From assembly GCA_037046615.1 (NCBI GenBank), contig JBAOHD010000018.1, positions 186,001-250,000 of the forward strand: a stretch of DNA of 64,000 nucleotides, read 5' to 3'. The translations under genes and the position numbers were made by a program. This DNA is from Phosphoribacter sp037046615. Lineage in GTDB: Bacteria; Actinomycetota; Actinomycetes; Actinomycetales; Dermatophilaceae. A model generated the notes under the pieces. The model made no database searches, had not been told where the DNA came from, and saw only the letters and a list, made by a program, of their open reading frames with translations. This document shows positions 20,752-31,824 of the stretch, piece by piece. How positions within the stretch are numbered: position 1 is the stretch's first letter; every line of letters begins with the position of its first letter.

Positions 20752-21470
20752 ACGACCCCAGCACTCTGCTCGTCGCGCCGCAGGCCCACGAGATCGTGCC
20801 CGACTTCCTCGACTCGGTCCTGCGGGCCCCTGACTGGCTCTCGCCCAGTCACTGGTTGTTCTGGATCGTCGAAAGCCTCGGGGGAGCCAACTTGTCCCAG
20901 GAGATGGCCAAGCTCGTGGCGGGGGACTGGAGTGTGGTGGGCCGAGCGTCGGATGCGTTGACCCACCTCGGCGACTTCACCACCGCTGCAGCTCAAGGGA
21001 TTCGAGACGACGCCCGCCCTCTCGACGCGGAGTGGGACGGTTACGCCGCGGACGCGACCCAACGGTATTTCGCGTCCCTGGCCGCCGTGTTGTCCGAGAT
21101 GGAGCCGGAGTTCGACGCCATGGCCGACCAACTGCGGACGACGGCCTTTGGGATCAAGTCGGTCTGTGAAGCGATCGCCAGCAGCCTCGAGGCCTTGTTC
21201 GATATCGTCATCGCTCTCAACGTCGAGGCGGCATGTGCAGTCCTGGGCGCCGAAACGGTGGTGGTCAGCCTGATCTGCGGGGGGATCGGCCTCATCACCG
21301 CTGCGGAAGGCGTCAGGCTTGTCCTCGCGATCGGGGAGGCATTCGGGCGAGCGATGCTCATCGCGGACTCGATCACGGGCATCCTTGCCGCAAGCCTGGG
21401 CACCTTGCGGGATCTGCAGGCCGTGCAGATGCCCGGTGATTACCACAACAGGGGGATTCCCGCGTCATGA
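20748..21470 (+). CDS. WXG100-superfamily protein with C-terminal hydrophobic region
   Basis: A 240-residue protein whose first 150 residues form the ESX-like helical hairpin with the WDG turn in DAEWDGYAADATQRYF (about residue 95). Residues from about 155 to 215 are very hydrophobic (NVEAACAVLGAETVVVSLIC, GGIGLITAAEGVRLVLAIGE), suggesting two membrane helices or a pore-like segment. This combination is seen in many actinobacterial WXG100-type toxins and translocation proteins. The gene overlaps both neighbours by 4 bp. No catalytic domain is present. Confidence 0.65.
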   Translation: MNDPSTLLVAPQAHEIVPDFLDSVLRAPDWLSPSHWLFWIVESLGGANLSQEMAKLVAGDWSVVGRASDALTHLGDFTTAAAQGIRDDARPLDAEWDGYAADATQRYFASLAAVLSEMEPEFDAMADQLRTTAFGIKSVCEAIASSLEALFDIVIALNVEAACAVLGAETVVVSLICGGIGLITAAEGVRLVLAIGEAFGRAMLIADSITGILAASLGTLRDLQAVQMPGDYHNRGIPAS

Positions 21471-21820
21471 CCAGCCGCCCAGACGACATCCCGCCGCTGC
21501 TGCCGACCTTCGCCGGTAACCCTGGGGCCGACTACCGACTCCGCCGCTCGCTGACCCGACTCAAGGAGCACGTGACGAGCGACTCCCTTCGGCGCAAGAT
21601 CGGCGACGTGCTCGATGGTCGATCGACACTGCGCGAGCTGTCCAACGACTCGGAGTTCCAAGAGTTCACGCGACCTCGCGCGCAACGGACCTTCGAGGTG
21701 TGGAGCCGTATGCCGCAAGAGGACAAGGACAAGCTCGTTGCCGAAGTGCGCGCCCAACACGACCTGCGCCAGCAGCGCAGTGGTGCAGCCAGGTCGGGCT
21801 ATGCCAGTGGGGATAGCTGA
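21467..21820 (+). CDS. Unknown 117-residue protein ending the ESX-like cassette
   Basis: A charged, helical 117-residue protein (RPDDIPPLLPTFAGNP, then RLKEHVTSDSLRRKIGDVLD) without signal peptide or membrane helix. It overlaps the preceding WXG-type gene by 4 bp, so it belongs to the cassette. By position it might be a chaperone, immunity protein or accessory factor, but nothing in the sequence decides this. Confidence 0.6.
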   Translation: MTSRPDDIPPLLPTFAGNPGADYRLRRSLTRLKEHVTSDSLRRKIGDVLDGRSTLRELSNDSEFQEFTRPRAQRTFEVWSRMPQEDKDKLVAEVRAQHDLRQQRSGAARSGYASGDS

Positions 21821-21862
21821 CGACGCGTCCGCGGTCGCCCGCCCGTGGAGAGCCCGACCGTG

Positions 21863-21922
21863 CGGATTGGGGGATGGTCACACAGCGAAAGCCGGATTGG
21901 GGGATGGTCACACAGCGAAAGC
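21863..21922. repeat. Perfect tandem duplication of a 30-bp unit
   Basis: Two adjacent, identical 30-bp copies (21863-21892 and 21893-21922), each starting CGGATTGGGGGATGGTCACA. They lie between the end of the ESX-like cassette and a convergent unknown gene. There are only two copies and no spacer, so it is not CRISPR. Confidence 0.95.
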
Positions 21923-21943
21923 CACGGAAGCGCGCCAGTGGCC

Positions 21944-22345
21944 TCATGGGCGACGTCGGCGAGTGGTGGTGGGGCCGCGGTCGACAAACAGCCACTGGTC
22001 GGGAAGTTCCTTCCAGGGATGCCATTGGTAATCCGGTCGTGACAAACCGTGTTCGAGGGCTGCCACATCGGCCGGAGAGAGCGTCCATGACTCAACGTCC
22101 ACTCGTTGAGCGGCGTCATGTGCAGCCCAGAAGCGAGGAAACCCCCTCGGTCGCACTATGACATCGAGTGATCCCCCCTTCGCCCCAGCGGCCACCTGCA
22201 GCCACGCGAACTCGCCGGCAGCGTGCGGACCGTCAACGACAGCGACGAGCCGGACCGTGCGTGGCTCGTCCCACCCGTAATGCTCGTGACTTCCTAACTT
22301 CATCAGCCCTTCGACTTCTCCCATGAACCACCGGTCGGCCCCCAT
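21944..22345 (-). CDS. Unknown 133-residue protein
   Basis: The translation looks like a real soluble protein (RTVRLVAVVDGPHAAGEFAW, then DVIVRPRGFPRFWAAHDAAQ, ending SRPDYQWHPWKELPDQWLFV plus an arginine-rich tail). It is rich in Trp, His and Asp, with no recognised family, signal peptide or membrane helix. It is convergent with the ESX-like cassette, with the tandem repeat between them. The last residues (TTTRRRRP) look unnatural, so the true end may differ. Confidence 0.5.
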   Translation of the reverse strand: MGADRWFMGEVEGLMKLGSHEHYGWDEPRTVRLVAVVDGPHAAGEFAWLQVAAGAKGGSLDVIVRPRGFPRFWAAHDAAQRVDVESWTLSPADVAALEHGLSRPDYQWHPWKELPDQWLFVDRGPTTTRRRRP

Positions 22346-22484
22346 GACGGAGTGTCCCCAGATGAGGGGATTGCGAGCATCCCCCAGATGCTGAAAGCGC
22401 GCCGCGAGGAAGCCATGATTCGGGCGGGCGCCGGGTGGCCGGCCCCGTGGTTGTTCATCGGTCGTTCATCGCGGCAATCGCTAG

Positions 22485-25111
22485 CTAACGCGCGGCTTTC
22501 TCCACCGGCACCAGGGTCGCGTCACGAACCTCGATCGCGTCCGCCACGGCATACCCCAAGTGTCCGATGCGCCCCGTCGCCCGCAGGTCGCCCTCGGCGA
22601 GCCGGCTGGCGTCAACCACCGCTTGTGGCGCGGCGAGGATCATCGACGTGATTTCGGCACGCATGCCGACCTTGGCCTCCGACTTGGTCTTGCGGACGGC
22701 GGCGAGGGCCTCGCTGACGCCGGTGAGGACCGCGCGATCGCCGGAGGCCCCGTCCGGCTGGGCGTCGGCCGGTGCTGGCCATGGCTGCCGGTGGACTGAG
22801 CCGTCACGCCACCACGACCACACCTCTTCGGTGACGTAGGGCAGGATCGGCGCGAACAAGCGCAGGAGGACGTCAAGGGCGATCCGCAGCGCCGCCCGGG
22901 CTGATGCCGCAGCAGCCTCGCCCTGCCCTCCGTAGGCTCGCTCTTTGACGAGTTCGAGGTAGTCGTCACAGAAAGTCCAGAAGAAGGATTCGGTGAGTTC
23001 GAGTGAGCGGGTGTAATCCCAACTCTCGAATCCCGCTGTCGCAGAACGCACGACGTCAGCCAGTGTCGCGAGCATCGAGCGGTCGAGTGGCTCTGTCACG
23101 GCCGCGGTGAGGTCCCCGTCGACCTCTCCGAAGGACAGCGCGAACTTGCTCGCGTTGAGGATCTTGATGGCTAGGCGCCGACCGACCTTGATCTGGCCGG
23201 CGTCGAAGGCCGCGTCGGCGCCGAGGCGCCCAGAGGCTGCCCAATAGCGCACCGCATCGGCCGAGTGCTCGATGACGAGCGCCTCGGGAGTCACGACATT
23301 GCCCTTGGACTTGCTCATCTTCTTGCGGTCGGGGTCAAGGATCCAGCCCGAGATCGCGGCATTCGTCCAGGGGACCGACCCGTGCTCGTGGTGGGCGCGC
23401 ACGATCGTCGCAAACAGCCACGTGCGGATGATGTCGTGGGCCTGGGGCCGCACGTCCATCGGGAAGACGGCGGAGAAGAGCTCAGGGTCGTTGCGCCAGC
23501 CGGCTGCGATCTGCGGCGACAGCGACGACGTCGCCCACGTGTCCATGACGTCGGGGTCGCCGACGAAACCACCCGGCATACCTCGCTGTGACTCGTCGTA
23601 ACCCGCCGGTGCTTGGGCGGCAGGGTCGACCGGCAACTGATCCTCGCTCGGCACGAGCGGGTGGGCGTGGTCGGGTTCGCCGTCGACGTCGAGGGGGTAC
23701 CACACGGGGATCGGCACACCGAAGAAGCGCTGCCGCGAAATGAGCCAGTCGCCGTTGAGCCCTTGGACCCAGTTTTCGTAGCGCGCACGCATGAACGCGG
23801 GGTGGAAGTCGATCTCCCGGCCCCGCTCGATGAGGGCGGTGTTGAGCGTCGCGTCCCGGCCGCCGTTGCGGATGTACCACTGCCGTGAGGTGACGATCTC
23901 CAGCGGCTTCTCGCCCCGCTCGTAGAAGTTGGCCTTGCGCTGAGTGGGTGTCGGGTCGCCGTCAAGGTCCCCCGACTCCCGCAGAGCGCTCACGATCGCC
24001 TCACGGGAGGCGTATGCCGTGGCGCCGGCGAGCTTGGCGGCATACAGCTCCGCTCCGGTGCCGGACAGCCACGTGGGGGTCTCGCGCTGGAGCCGACCCG
24101 TGCGGGTGATGATCGACCGCATCGGCAACTGCAGCTCGCGCCACCAGATGACGTCGGTGAGGTCGCCGAAGGTGCAACACATCGCGATGCCGGCGCCCTT
24201 GTCCGGCTCGGCGGCGGGGTGGGGCAGGACCGGCAACTCGACGTCGAACAACGGTGACCGCACGGTCGTCCCGAACAGCGGCTGGTAGCGCTCGTCGTCG
24301 GGGTGAGCGATGAGGGCGACACACGCGGGGATGAGCTCGGGCCGGGTCGTCTCGATGTGGATCGGGACCGGCGGCGCCGTGGAAGGCGACCCGGTGGTAG
24401 GCGCCGGGGTAGTCGCGCGCCTCAAGCTCGGCCTGGGCCACCGCGGTCTGGAAGGTGACATCCCACAGGCCGGGGGCCTCAGCTGAATATGCCTCTCCGC
24501 GAGCGAGATTACGCAGGAAGGCCTGCTGCGCGGTGGCGCGGGAGTGCTCGTCGATCGTGCGGTAGGAGATGTCCCAGTCGAGCGAAAACCCCATCCGCCG
24601 GAAGAGCGCCTCAAAGGCCTGCTCGTCCATGACGGTCAGCTCGTCGCACAGCTCGATGAAGTTCTGCCGGCTGATCGGCACCTCGTCGGCCGCCTTCGTC
24701 GACGTGCGATTGCCGTGGAAGGGCGGCAGCGAAGTCGGGCTGATAGGGCAGCGAGGCGTCCCCGCGCACGCCGTAGTAGTTCTGCACCCGCTTCTCGGTC
24801 GGCAGGCCGTTGTCGTCCCACCCGATCGGGTAGAACACCTCGAGCCCGGCCATCCGCTTGTAGCGGGCCATGCAGTCGGTGTGCGTGTAGGAAAACACGT
24901 GCCCCATGTGCAGGGAGCCGGACGCCGTCGGGGGCGGGGTGTCGATCGAGAAGACCGCCGCCCGCGGCCCGTCCAGCGCGCGCTCCCGGTCGAACCGGTA
25001 GGTGCCCTCGGCCTGCCATACCGCGCCCCACTTGTCTTCGAGGCCGTCGAGCGTCGGGCGCTCAGGGGTCGACGTGGGGCGCGCGGAAGGGAACTGGGGC
25101 GTGCTGGTCAT
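22485..25111 (-). CDS. valS: Valyl-tRNA synthetase, with two frameshifts
   Basis: A class I aminoacyl-tRNA synthetase charging tRNA-Val. The first part has the HIGH-type motif SGSLHMGHVFSYTHTD and the WDDNGLPTEKRVQNYYGV segment typical of ValS. The second begins VPISRQNFIELCDELT. The third has the editing region VPIHIETTRPELIPAC, WISRQ-type LISRQRFFGVPIPVW and the KMSKSKGN motif. Breaks near 24711 (three G where two are needed) and near 24378 (one extra base in a GC-rich run) separate the parts. ATG at 25111 is preferred over 25120 because GGGAAG stands nine bases before it. Restored length is about 875 residues, normal for the family. Confidence 0.93.
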
Positions 25112-25163
25112 GAGGTGCATCTTCCCAGCCCCGGCGGGTGACTCGCACCTCCTTTACCCCTCC

Positions 25164-26660
25164 TCACTCCTTCGTGTGGTCGCGGATGAGGGTTTCGGTG
25201 AAGCCGCCGGGCTTGCGGGGGGCAAAGACGACGGACAGCAGGTATGCCGCTCCGGCCGCGATCCCGCTGCCGGCGACCCACACCATCGTCTGCTGCGCGG
25301 TGGGGCGATCGACAAAGCGCTCGACCACCCATCCGACTCCGACACCGAGGAAGATCGAAGCCAGCGGGATGATGACCCACAACGGCCAAAGACCCACGAG
25401 CCGGGTCAACCGACTGACCCGAGGACCTGCCGCCGAGTCGAAGCGCACCCGGACCGTTGCGACGTCATCCTGGGGCCCGGCAACGGCGATGAGGTGCTGT
25501 TCGCGCTCCTCGTGCCGGTGAGAGTCGCGCCGGACGGTGACGCGCGGGTAGAGGACGGCAATGAGCAGCGGCAGGAGCACGCCTGTGACAAGGACAAGCG
25601 CGATCTGTCCCGGTTGCGAGGATGGCGCGGTGACGAAGCTGGATTCCGGCGGCGTGATGATCGCCATCATCGACCCGAAGCCGGCCAATCCGACGATCCA
25701 GAACTGCCACGACGAACTCAACGGAGCGAGCGCAGCCGACACCCCTAAAGGCAGTCCGAGCGTGCCCTCGCGCCACGTGACGACGTCGCGAGCAGGCGGG
25801 CGTGGCACGGCGCGCAGGACCAACGGCGCGAACGAGTCGCTCTTGCTGAACCCGGCGCGGGGATCGTCGTCGTCGGCCAGGATGTGGCGCTTGCGTGGGA
25901 CGCCGGATTCGGTGCCACACGCGGTCGCGAGAGCACGCGCCCGGGTCGGGCCGACGAGGACGACGGAGGCGAGGGTCGCGGCATACGCCAGGACGATGGC
26001 GATGCCGACGAAGGGGAGCAGGACGGCGAGGGGAGCGAGGTAACACCGGCTCGAGATGGCGACGTTGGCGCTCGGTCGCCAGGCATCGAGGAGCCACCGT
26101 CCGGCGTCGAGCCACGCGCGCAGCCACCATGCCGTCGTGACGAGCGCCGGCACGGTCGCGGCGGCTCCCCAGCGGACCTCGCGCGCTGCGATCGCGCTGG
26201 GGGTCAGGTCCACCGGCTGGGCGACGCCTCCGAAAGCTCCGCTGGGGGGCTCTGGTGGCAGGACGGCATACCGGTGGGCGAGGGCATCCACGACAAGGGG
26301 GCGATCGGCGAGCCCTGGGGCTTCGTACCACGTGGGTGCACTGTCGAGATCGGCGATGCCGTGGTCGAGAGTGGCGGCCGACAGTCGGCGGATCCGGTCG
26401 AGCCGCGGCGGTGTCGCGTCGCCGGTCATCTCGACGGCGGCGAGGCCGCGGTGAGCGGCATACACCGGCAGGACGACGAGACTCCACGCTCCAGCAACGA
26501 GCGACCAACCGAGCAGTCGCTCGCCAGCCGGGAGTTCCCACCGGATCAGCGCAGACATCGTCAGCCAGATGAGGGTCGGCACGAGTGGTCCGGCGCACAG
26601 GAGGAGCACCGAGTGCAAGAGCCAGACCCCAGTCGCCCGAGCCGCCCCGAGCAGCGTCAT
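25164..26660 (-). CDS. Unknown multi-pass membrane protein
   Basis: A 498-residue membrane protein with about seven predicted helices: two near the N-terminus (SVLLLCAGPLVPTLIWLTMS and LVAGAWSLVVLPVYAA), central ones around 215-235, and four in the second half (for example GQIALVLVTGVLLPLLIAVL and PLWVIIPLASIFLGVGVGWV). A soluble loop of about 80 residues lies between helices two and three. I do not recognise the family; it somewhat resembles DUF5808/DUF1648-like membrane proteins, but this is weak. It sits between valS and a divergent acyltransferase gene. Confidence 0.75.
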   Translation of the reverse strand: MTLLGAARATGVWLLHSVLLLCAGPLVPTLIWLTMSALIRWELPAGERLLGWSLVAGAWSLVVLPVYAAHRGLAAVEMTGDATPPRLDRIRRLSAATLDHGIADLDSAPTWYEAPGLADRPLVVDALAHRYAVLPPEPPSGAFGGVAQPVDLTPSAIAAREVRWGAAATVPALVTTAWWLRAWLDAGRWLLDAWRPSANVAISSRCYLAPLAVLLPFVGIAIVLAYAATLASVVLVGPTRARALATACGTESGVPRKRHILADDDDPRAGFSKSDSFAPLVLRAVPRPPARDVVTWREGTLGLPLGVSAALAPLSSSWQFWIVGLAGFGSMMAIITPPESSFVTAPSSQPGQIALVLVTGVLLPLLIAVLYPRVTVRRDSHRHEEREQHLIAVAGPQDDVATVRVRFDSAAGPRVSRLTRLVGLWPLWVIIPLASIFLGVGVGWVVERFVDRPTAQQTMVWVAGSGIAAGAAYLLSVVFAPRKPGGFTETLIRDHTKE

Positions 26661-26717
26661 GTCAGCCCCCTCCGCGAGACGCGATGCAGTATGCCGTCCG
26701 GCAACTATGGTAGGCCG

Positions 26718-27516
26718 GTGGATCTCGTCTACTGGCCCGTCATCGGCCTGGCCCGCACGGTCTTCTGGGCCCAGGGGCTGCGCTTCACGATCACGGGGCA
26801 GGAACACGTCCCGCGCACTGGGGGCGCGGTCATGGCGATCAACCACACCGGCTACCTCGACTTCACGTATGCCGGCTACGCCGCCCTCCCGGCGCGGCGG
26901 CTCGTGCGCTTCATGGCCAAGGAGTCGGTCTTTGCGCACCCGGTGAGCGGGCCGGTCATGCGCGGCATGAAGCACATCCCGGTCGATCGCACGGCTGGCG
27001 CCGCGGCATACCGGAAAGCGGTGGATGCGCTGCGACGCCGGCGAGATCGTGGGGGTCTACCCGGAGGCGACGATCTCCCGGTCGTTCGAGATCAAGGAGT
27101 TCAAGCCGGGGGCAGCACGGATGGCACAGGAAGCGGGGGTGCCGATCCTTCCCACCGTCATCCTCGGGGCCCAGCGGGTCTGGACCAAGGGACAACCGAA
27201 GAACCTCGGTCGGTCCAACACCCCGATCCACATCGCGATCTCACCACCGATGGCCGTGTCGCTCGAGGACGACCCCATCGAGGCCACGGCTCGGCTGCGC
27301 GCGACGATGATCGGCCAGTTGGACGCCCTGTGGCACACCTACCCGCCGATCCCCGACGACGAAGCACACCTCATCCCGGCCGTGCGCGGCGGCAAGGCGC
27401 CGACGCAAGCCGAAGCCGATGTGATCCACCGGGCCGACGCCGAGCGCCGCCGCGCGGAGGCGGCTCGCAAGGCCCAGCGGGCCGCCCAGGAGGGCGACCG
27501 TCGCGGCCCACGCTGA
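26718..27516 (+). CDS. PlsC-like 1-acylglycerol-3-phosphate acyltransferase, with one frameshift
   Basis: A roughly 265-residue acyltransferase acting on lysophospholipid at the membrane. The catalytic motif NHTGYLDF (NHx4D) is near residue 42, and the second motif VGVYPEATIS (the EGTRS-like block) follows in the next frame. The frame changes near 27030 where ctgcgacgccggcgag has one base too many for LRAGE. The C-terminal tail is charged and alanine-rich. GTG at 26718 is used as start. It is divergent from the membrane-protein gene and followed closely by the DUF2344 gene. Confidence 0.85.
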
Positions 27517-27534
27517 CGGGTAGCGTTGTCCGCC

Positions 27535-28317
27535 ATGGCCCGACAGCAGCGCGAACCGCAAGGACCGCCACCACCGCCTGCGGTCCAGAAGTTGCGGATC
27601 CGGTATGCGAAACGAGGCCGGCTGCGGTATTCCTCGACGCGTGACTTCCAGCGGGCGCTGGAGCGAGCGCTGCGACGGGCGCAACTCCCGGTCGCCTTCT
27701 CGGCCGGATTCCACCCCCACCCAAAGATCTCGTATGCCAATGCGGCGGCGACGGGGACGGCCAGTGAGGCGGAGTACGTCGAGGTCTCCTTGACCGAACG
27801 CCGCGACCCTGATGCCGTGCGGGTTGCCCTCGATGAGGCACTGCCCCGAGGCCTGGACATCGTCACGGTCATTGAAGCCCCGCCCGGAGCCCTCGCGGAT
27901 CGTCTTGAAGCCAGCGAGTGGCTGCTGGCTTTTCGGGGCCTGACGCAGCGGGCACTGGCCGACGCGCTGACGGGCTTCCTGGCCCAGGAGCGGGTCGAGG
28001 TGACGCGGATGCTCAAGGCGGGACCCCGCACGTTCGACACCCGGGCAGCGGTCGTCACAGCGGTCGCCACGGAGGCCGACGCCGAGCCGGGCCTGGCTGC
28101 GTTGGTCCCCGCTGGATGTGCGATACTCCGTATGGTCGTGCGGCACACCACACCCGCCGTACGCCCCGACGACATTCTCACTGCGCTGCGTGCAGTCGCA
28201 GGTCTGGAGCCGCCGACACCGCCCCTGGTGATCCGGCTGGCCCAAGGCCCGCTGCAAGGCGACAGCGCAACTGTGGCCGATCCTTTGGCCGGAGCTGAGG
28301 AGACCGTCGGCGACTGA
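27535..28317 (+). CDS. TIGR03936/DUF2344 radical-SAM-linked protein
   Basis: A 260-residue protein beginning with a Gln/Pro-rich leader and then KLRIRYAKRGRLRYSSTRDF, the hallmark of the DUF2344 family, which in many bacteria is fused or adjacent to a radical-SAM protein and lies upstream of rne/rng. GFHPHPKISYA is a second conserved block. Molecular function is unknown; a role in tRNA or ribosome maturation is only suggested by its constant position before RNase E, as here. No radical-SAM gene is present directly upstream in this window. Confidence 0.88.
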   Translation: MARQQREPQGPPPPPAVQKLRIRYAKRGRLRYSSTRDFQRALERALRRAQLPVAFSAGFHPHPKISYANAAATGTASEAEYVEVSLTERRDPDAVRVALDEALPRGLDIVTVIEAPPGALADRLEASEWLLAFRGLTQRALADALTGFLAQERVEVTRMLKAGPRTFDTRAAVVTAVATEADAEPGLAALVPAGCAILRMVVRHTTPAVRPDDILTALRAVAGLEPPTPPLVIRLAQGPLQGDSATVADPLAGAEETVGD

Positions 28318-28483
28318 CGCAAGGGCCGCGCATCCCGCGCGAACTGTGCCAGTCGTAGCGAAACGACTTCCGTCGTGCCGCACCCGCGGCGACGACGACG
28401 CTGACCGCGCGCCGCGTGGTGACGAGGGGCTCCGGGCCCGCAGGGTGTGGTCGTCGCCGCGTGGGTGACGAGAGGACGCCGCA

Positions 28484-31400
28484 TGGCTTCCACCGAAGAC
28501 CTCAACCAGGGCGCTCACGGCTCCGACGATGCTCACGGCCCGGTCGCACTGCTGGCGAGGCTGGTGACACCGGTGCTACCGCTGATGCCGGTATGCCGTC
28601 CGCGCCGCCGGCGCGTCCGCGGCGCTCGCGGAAGAAGGCCCCCGCGATGGCGGCGGAGCCTGCAGCGAGCATGGACTGAGCGTCGGTCCGCTCGAGCAGG
28701 CCTCGAATGCTGAGGCCCCTCGCAGCCGAGACCGCAGAGGTCCACGTCGCAGACCCAAGCCCCGGTCAAGGCCGTGCGCAAGCGTGCTCCGCGGAAGCGA
28801 TCGGTCGCCGTGGCGGCCCCGGCGCAGCCAGAGGCACCAGCGGCCGACGAGACGGGCCCAGGATCCCCAGCATGACGCCGAGACTGAGCAGCCGGCGGTC
28901 ACCGCTGACGTGATCACCGAGGTGCCGCAGGATGGCTCCGAGGATGTCACTGCGCGACGCACCGGACGCGACCGATCTCGCGAGCGCCTCCGTTACCGCC
29001 GACTCATCCGATGAGGAAGGCGACGCGACCGGCGAGGAGGCCACGGCATACCCGCCGGTCCTCGCCGTCCCAAGCTTCGGAGTGCTCTTCCAGGCACCTG
29101 CTCCCGCCCCGGCGCCCGGCGCGCCGGGCCTCGCGCAGGGCCGGTTCTCCGGTGGCGACGATGTTCGAGCCCCCGGTCCCGGCCGAGACGCCGGCCGAGG
29201 TGGACGTCGACGACACCCTTGTCGAGGAACTCGATGCCGCTCACCTCCCGGATCCCAGCGAGGACGATGCCGAGGAGATGACCCCGAGCGGCCGGCGCCG
29301 ACGCCGTCGCGGCGGGAAGGGGCGCCGGGTGAGGACCGCCGACGACGGTGGCGAAACCGACGAAGCTCCGAGCGCGTCTGTGGACGACCCCGACGCGGTC
29401 GCGACCGAGAGTGCGACCGACGCGGGAAGTCACGGGGACGACGCCGGCGATGGCGCCGACGACGACGCGGGATCGGCCGGGACCCGGCGGCGCACGCGTC
29501 GCCGCCGTCGCACCGGGAGCGCGGCCGCCGAGACCGACGACGCCCCGGGAGTCGTGACCCGGGTCCGGGCCCCCCGCCCGGAGCGCGACGAGGTCACCGG
29601 AGTGCGGGGCTCGACCCGTCTCGAGGCCAAACGCCAACGCCGGCGCGAGGGCCGCGAGGCCGGTCGCCGCCGCACGATCATCACCGAGGCTGAGTTCCTC
29701 GCCCGCCGCGAGAGCGTCGAGCGGGTCATGGTCGTGCGGGCTGCCGAAGGTCGCACCCAGATCGGAGTCCTCGAGGACAACGTCCTCGTCGAGCACTACG
29801 TCTCCCGCGAGACGACGACCACGATGGCCGGCAACATCTACCTCGGCCGGGTCCAGAACGTCTTGCCCTCGATGGAGGCCGCCTTCGTCGACATCGGTCG
29901 CGGTCGCAACGCGGTCCTGTATGCCGGTGAGGTCAACTGGGATGCCGCCGGCCTTGAGTCCGGCAGCGCCAAGCGCATCGAGAACGCGCTGGAGTCCGGC
30001 CAGTCCGTCCTCGTCCAGGTGACGAAGGACCCGATCGGTCACAAGGGGGCGCGCCTGACCTCGCAGATCTCGCTTGCCGGGCCGCTACCTCGTCTACGTC
30101 CCCGACTCGTCGATGACGGGCATCTCGCGCAAGCTCCCCGACACCGAGCGGGCACGCCTCAAGCGCATCCTTCGCGACGTCGTGCCGGAGTCGGCGGGCG
30201 TCATCGTGCGGACCGCGGCCGAAGGGGCGTCGGAGGAAGAGCTTCGCGCCGACGTCGAGCGACTGACGGCGATCTGGGAGCGCATCAAGGCCAAGGCGGA
30301 CTCCGTCATGAGCGGCCGCAAGGGCAAGGGCGGCGGATCCGCACCGATGCTCGTCCACGGCGAGCCGGACATGACGGTCCGGGTCATCCGGGACGTGTTC
30401 AACGAGGACTTCACGCAGCTCGTCGTCTCGGGCGACGACGCCTGGACCGAGGTCAGCGACTATGTCGCGTCGGTCGCCCCCGACCTCGCGCCACGCTTGC
30501 GCAAGTGGACCGGCGAAGCGCGACATCTTCGGGCACTACCGGATCGACGAGCAGATCGCCAAGGCGATGGACCGCAAGGTCTGGCTGCCCTCGGGAGGCT
30601 CGCTCGTCATCGACCGCACCGAGGCGATGACGGTTGTCGACGTCAACACCGGCAAGTTCGTCGGGTCGGGCGGCAACCTCGAAGAGACGGTGACTCGCAA
30701 CAACATCGAGGCGGCCGAAGAGATCGTCCGCCAGCTGCGGCTGCGCGACATCGGCGGCATCATCGTCATCGACTTCATCGACATGGTCCTCGAGTCCAAC
30801 CGCGACCTCGTCGTCCGTCGCTTGCTCGAGTGCCTCGGGCGGGACCGGACCAAGCATCAGGTCGCCGAGGTCACCTCGCTGGGGCTGGTCCAGATGACCC
30901 GCAAGAGGGTCGGGTCTGGGCTCATCGAGGTCTTCTCCGAGCAGCTGTGAGCACTGCAACGGCCGCGGCGTTACATCATCCACACCGAGCCGATCGAGCG
31001 CCCGGGTGGGCCGGCGCCGGAGCAGACCGCGCCCGAGCTCGGCGCAGGCGTCCGCTGGTCAGCCCTCCGCGCCGATACGCGCAGCCGGCGCGGGCGGCTC
31101 CGGTATGCCGGCCGAGCAGGCCCCGCGCCAAGGCTCCCCGTCACCCGCACCGGCGAGGCCCCGACGCCAGCGCAGATCGCTGCCGGCTGCCCATGCGGCG
31201 GCCGATGAAGAGTGCCGCAGCGGTGCGGAGACGACGCCGAGGCAGCCGAGCGCAGCCGAGGCATCCGTGGCAGCCGTCGGCAGCCGAGGCATCCGATGGC
31301 GCCGACTGCGCCCGAGCGCCCGGTGGCGCGCAGACGCGCGAGAGGCCACGCCGCACTGTCGGGAGCGCCTCTGTCGACAGCGCCTCCGTCGAGTCGTCCA

Positions 31401-31665
31401 CCGAGTCGTCCACCGAGTCGGTGCCGATCGAGCAAGCCAGCGGCCCTAGACGCGTTTGCGCGCCGCCGACGCGACCGAGGGTGACGCCGCACCCGAGGCC
31501 AAGCCCCGGCTGACGACGCCGTCCGCAGCCCCTGCGGCAGGCGACGGCGCTGCGCCGCCGTGTCCTCCGGTCGCGCACGTCGCGGGCGCTCGTCGGCCGC
31601 GTCGTGCCGTGCTCCCGCTGGCGCCGCCAGCGTCTGGCGCGACGGTTCGGACCCGCGCGTCCTAG
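28484..31665 (+). CDS. rne: Ribonuclease E/G, heavily frameshifted
   Basis: The endoribonuclease that drives mRNA decay and rRNA processing. A disordered acidic/basic N-terminal region (from ATG 28484, MASTEDLNQGAHGSDDAHG) is broken by several shifts up to about 29160. The catalytic core is clear from about 29700: S1 domain (VERVMVVRAAEG to NIYLGRVQNVLPSMEAAFVD), then GRYLVYVPDSSMTGISRKLP after a shift near 30080 (extra G), then DIFGHYRIDEQIAKAMDRKV after a shift near 30520, with VVDVNTGKFVG and DFIDMVLESNRD holding the metal-binding aspartates. Two more extra bases near 30944-30972 interrupt the zinc-link CEHCNGRGV. The C-terminal Arg/Ala/Pro-rich tail is scrambled; the end at 31665 is a best guess because a promoter-like site follows. 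Confidence 0.88.
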
Positions 31666-31691
31666 TCAGCGACAGTCCGGCACTCGCGCGT

Positions 31692-31720
31692 TTGGTCGCG
31701 GGTCTGCCGGACGGTAGGCT
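31692..31720 (+). promoter_or_regulatory. Likely promoter of rplU-rpmA
   Basis: TTGGTC and TAGGCT are spaced by 17 bp, a good match to actinobacterial housekeeping promoters. The predicted start lies about 98 bases before the rplU start, leaving a leader long enough for ribosomal-protein feedback. Confidence 0.55.
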
Positions 31721-31824
31721 GTCCCCTCGGTGCGCCCACCGATCTGTGCCCCTGCGTCCCCGCAGGCTGCTACGTGACGGTTCCCGAGAGCGCGCGCCCT
31801 TGTGAAATGGAAGAGAGTTACGAC

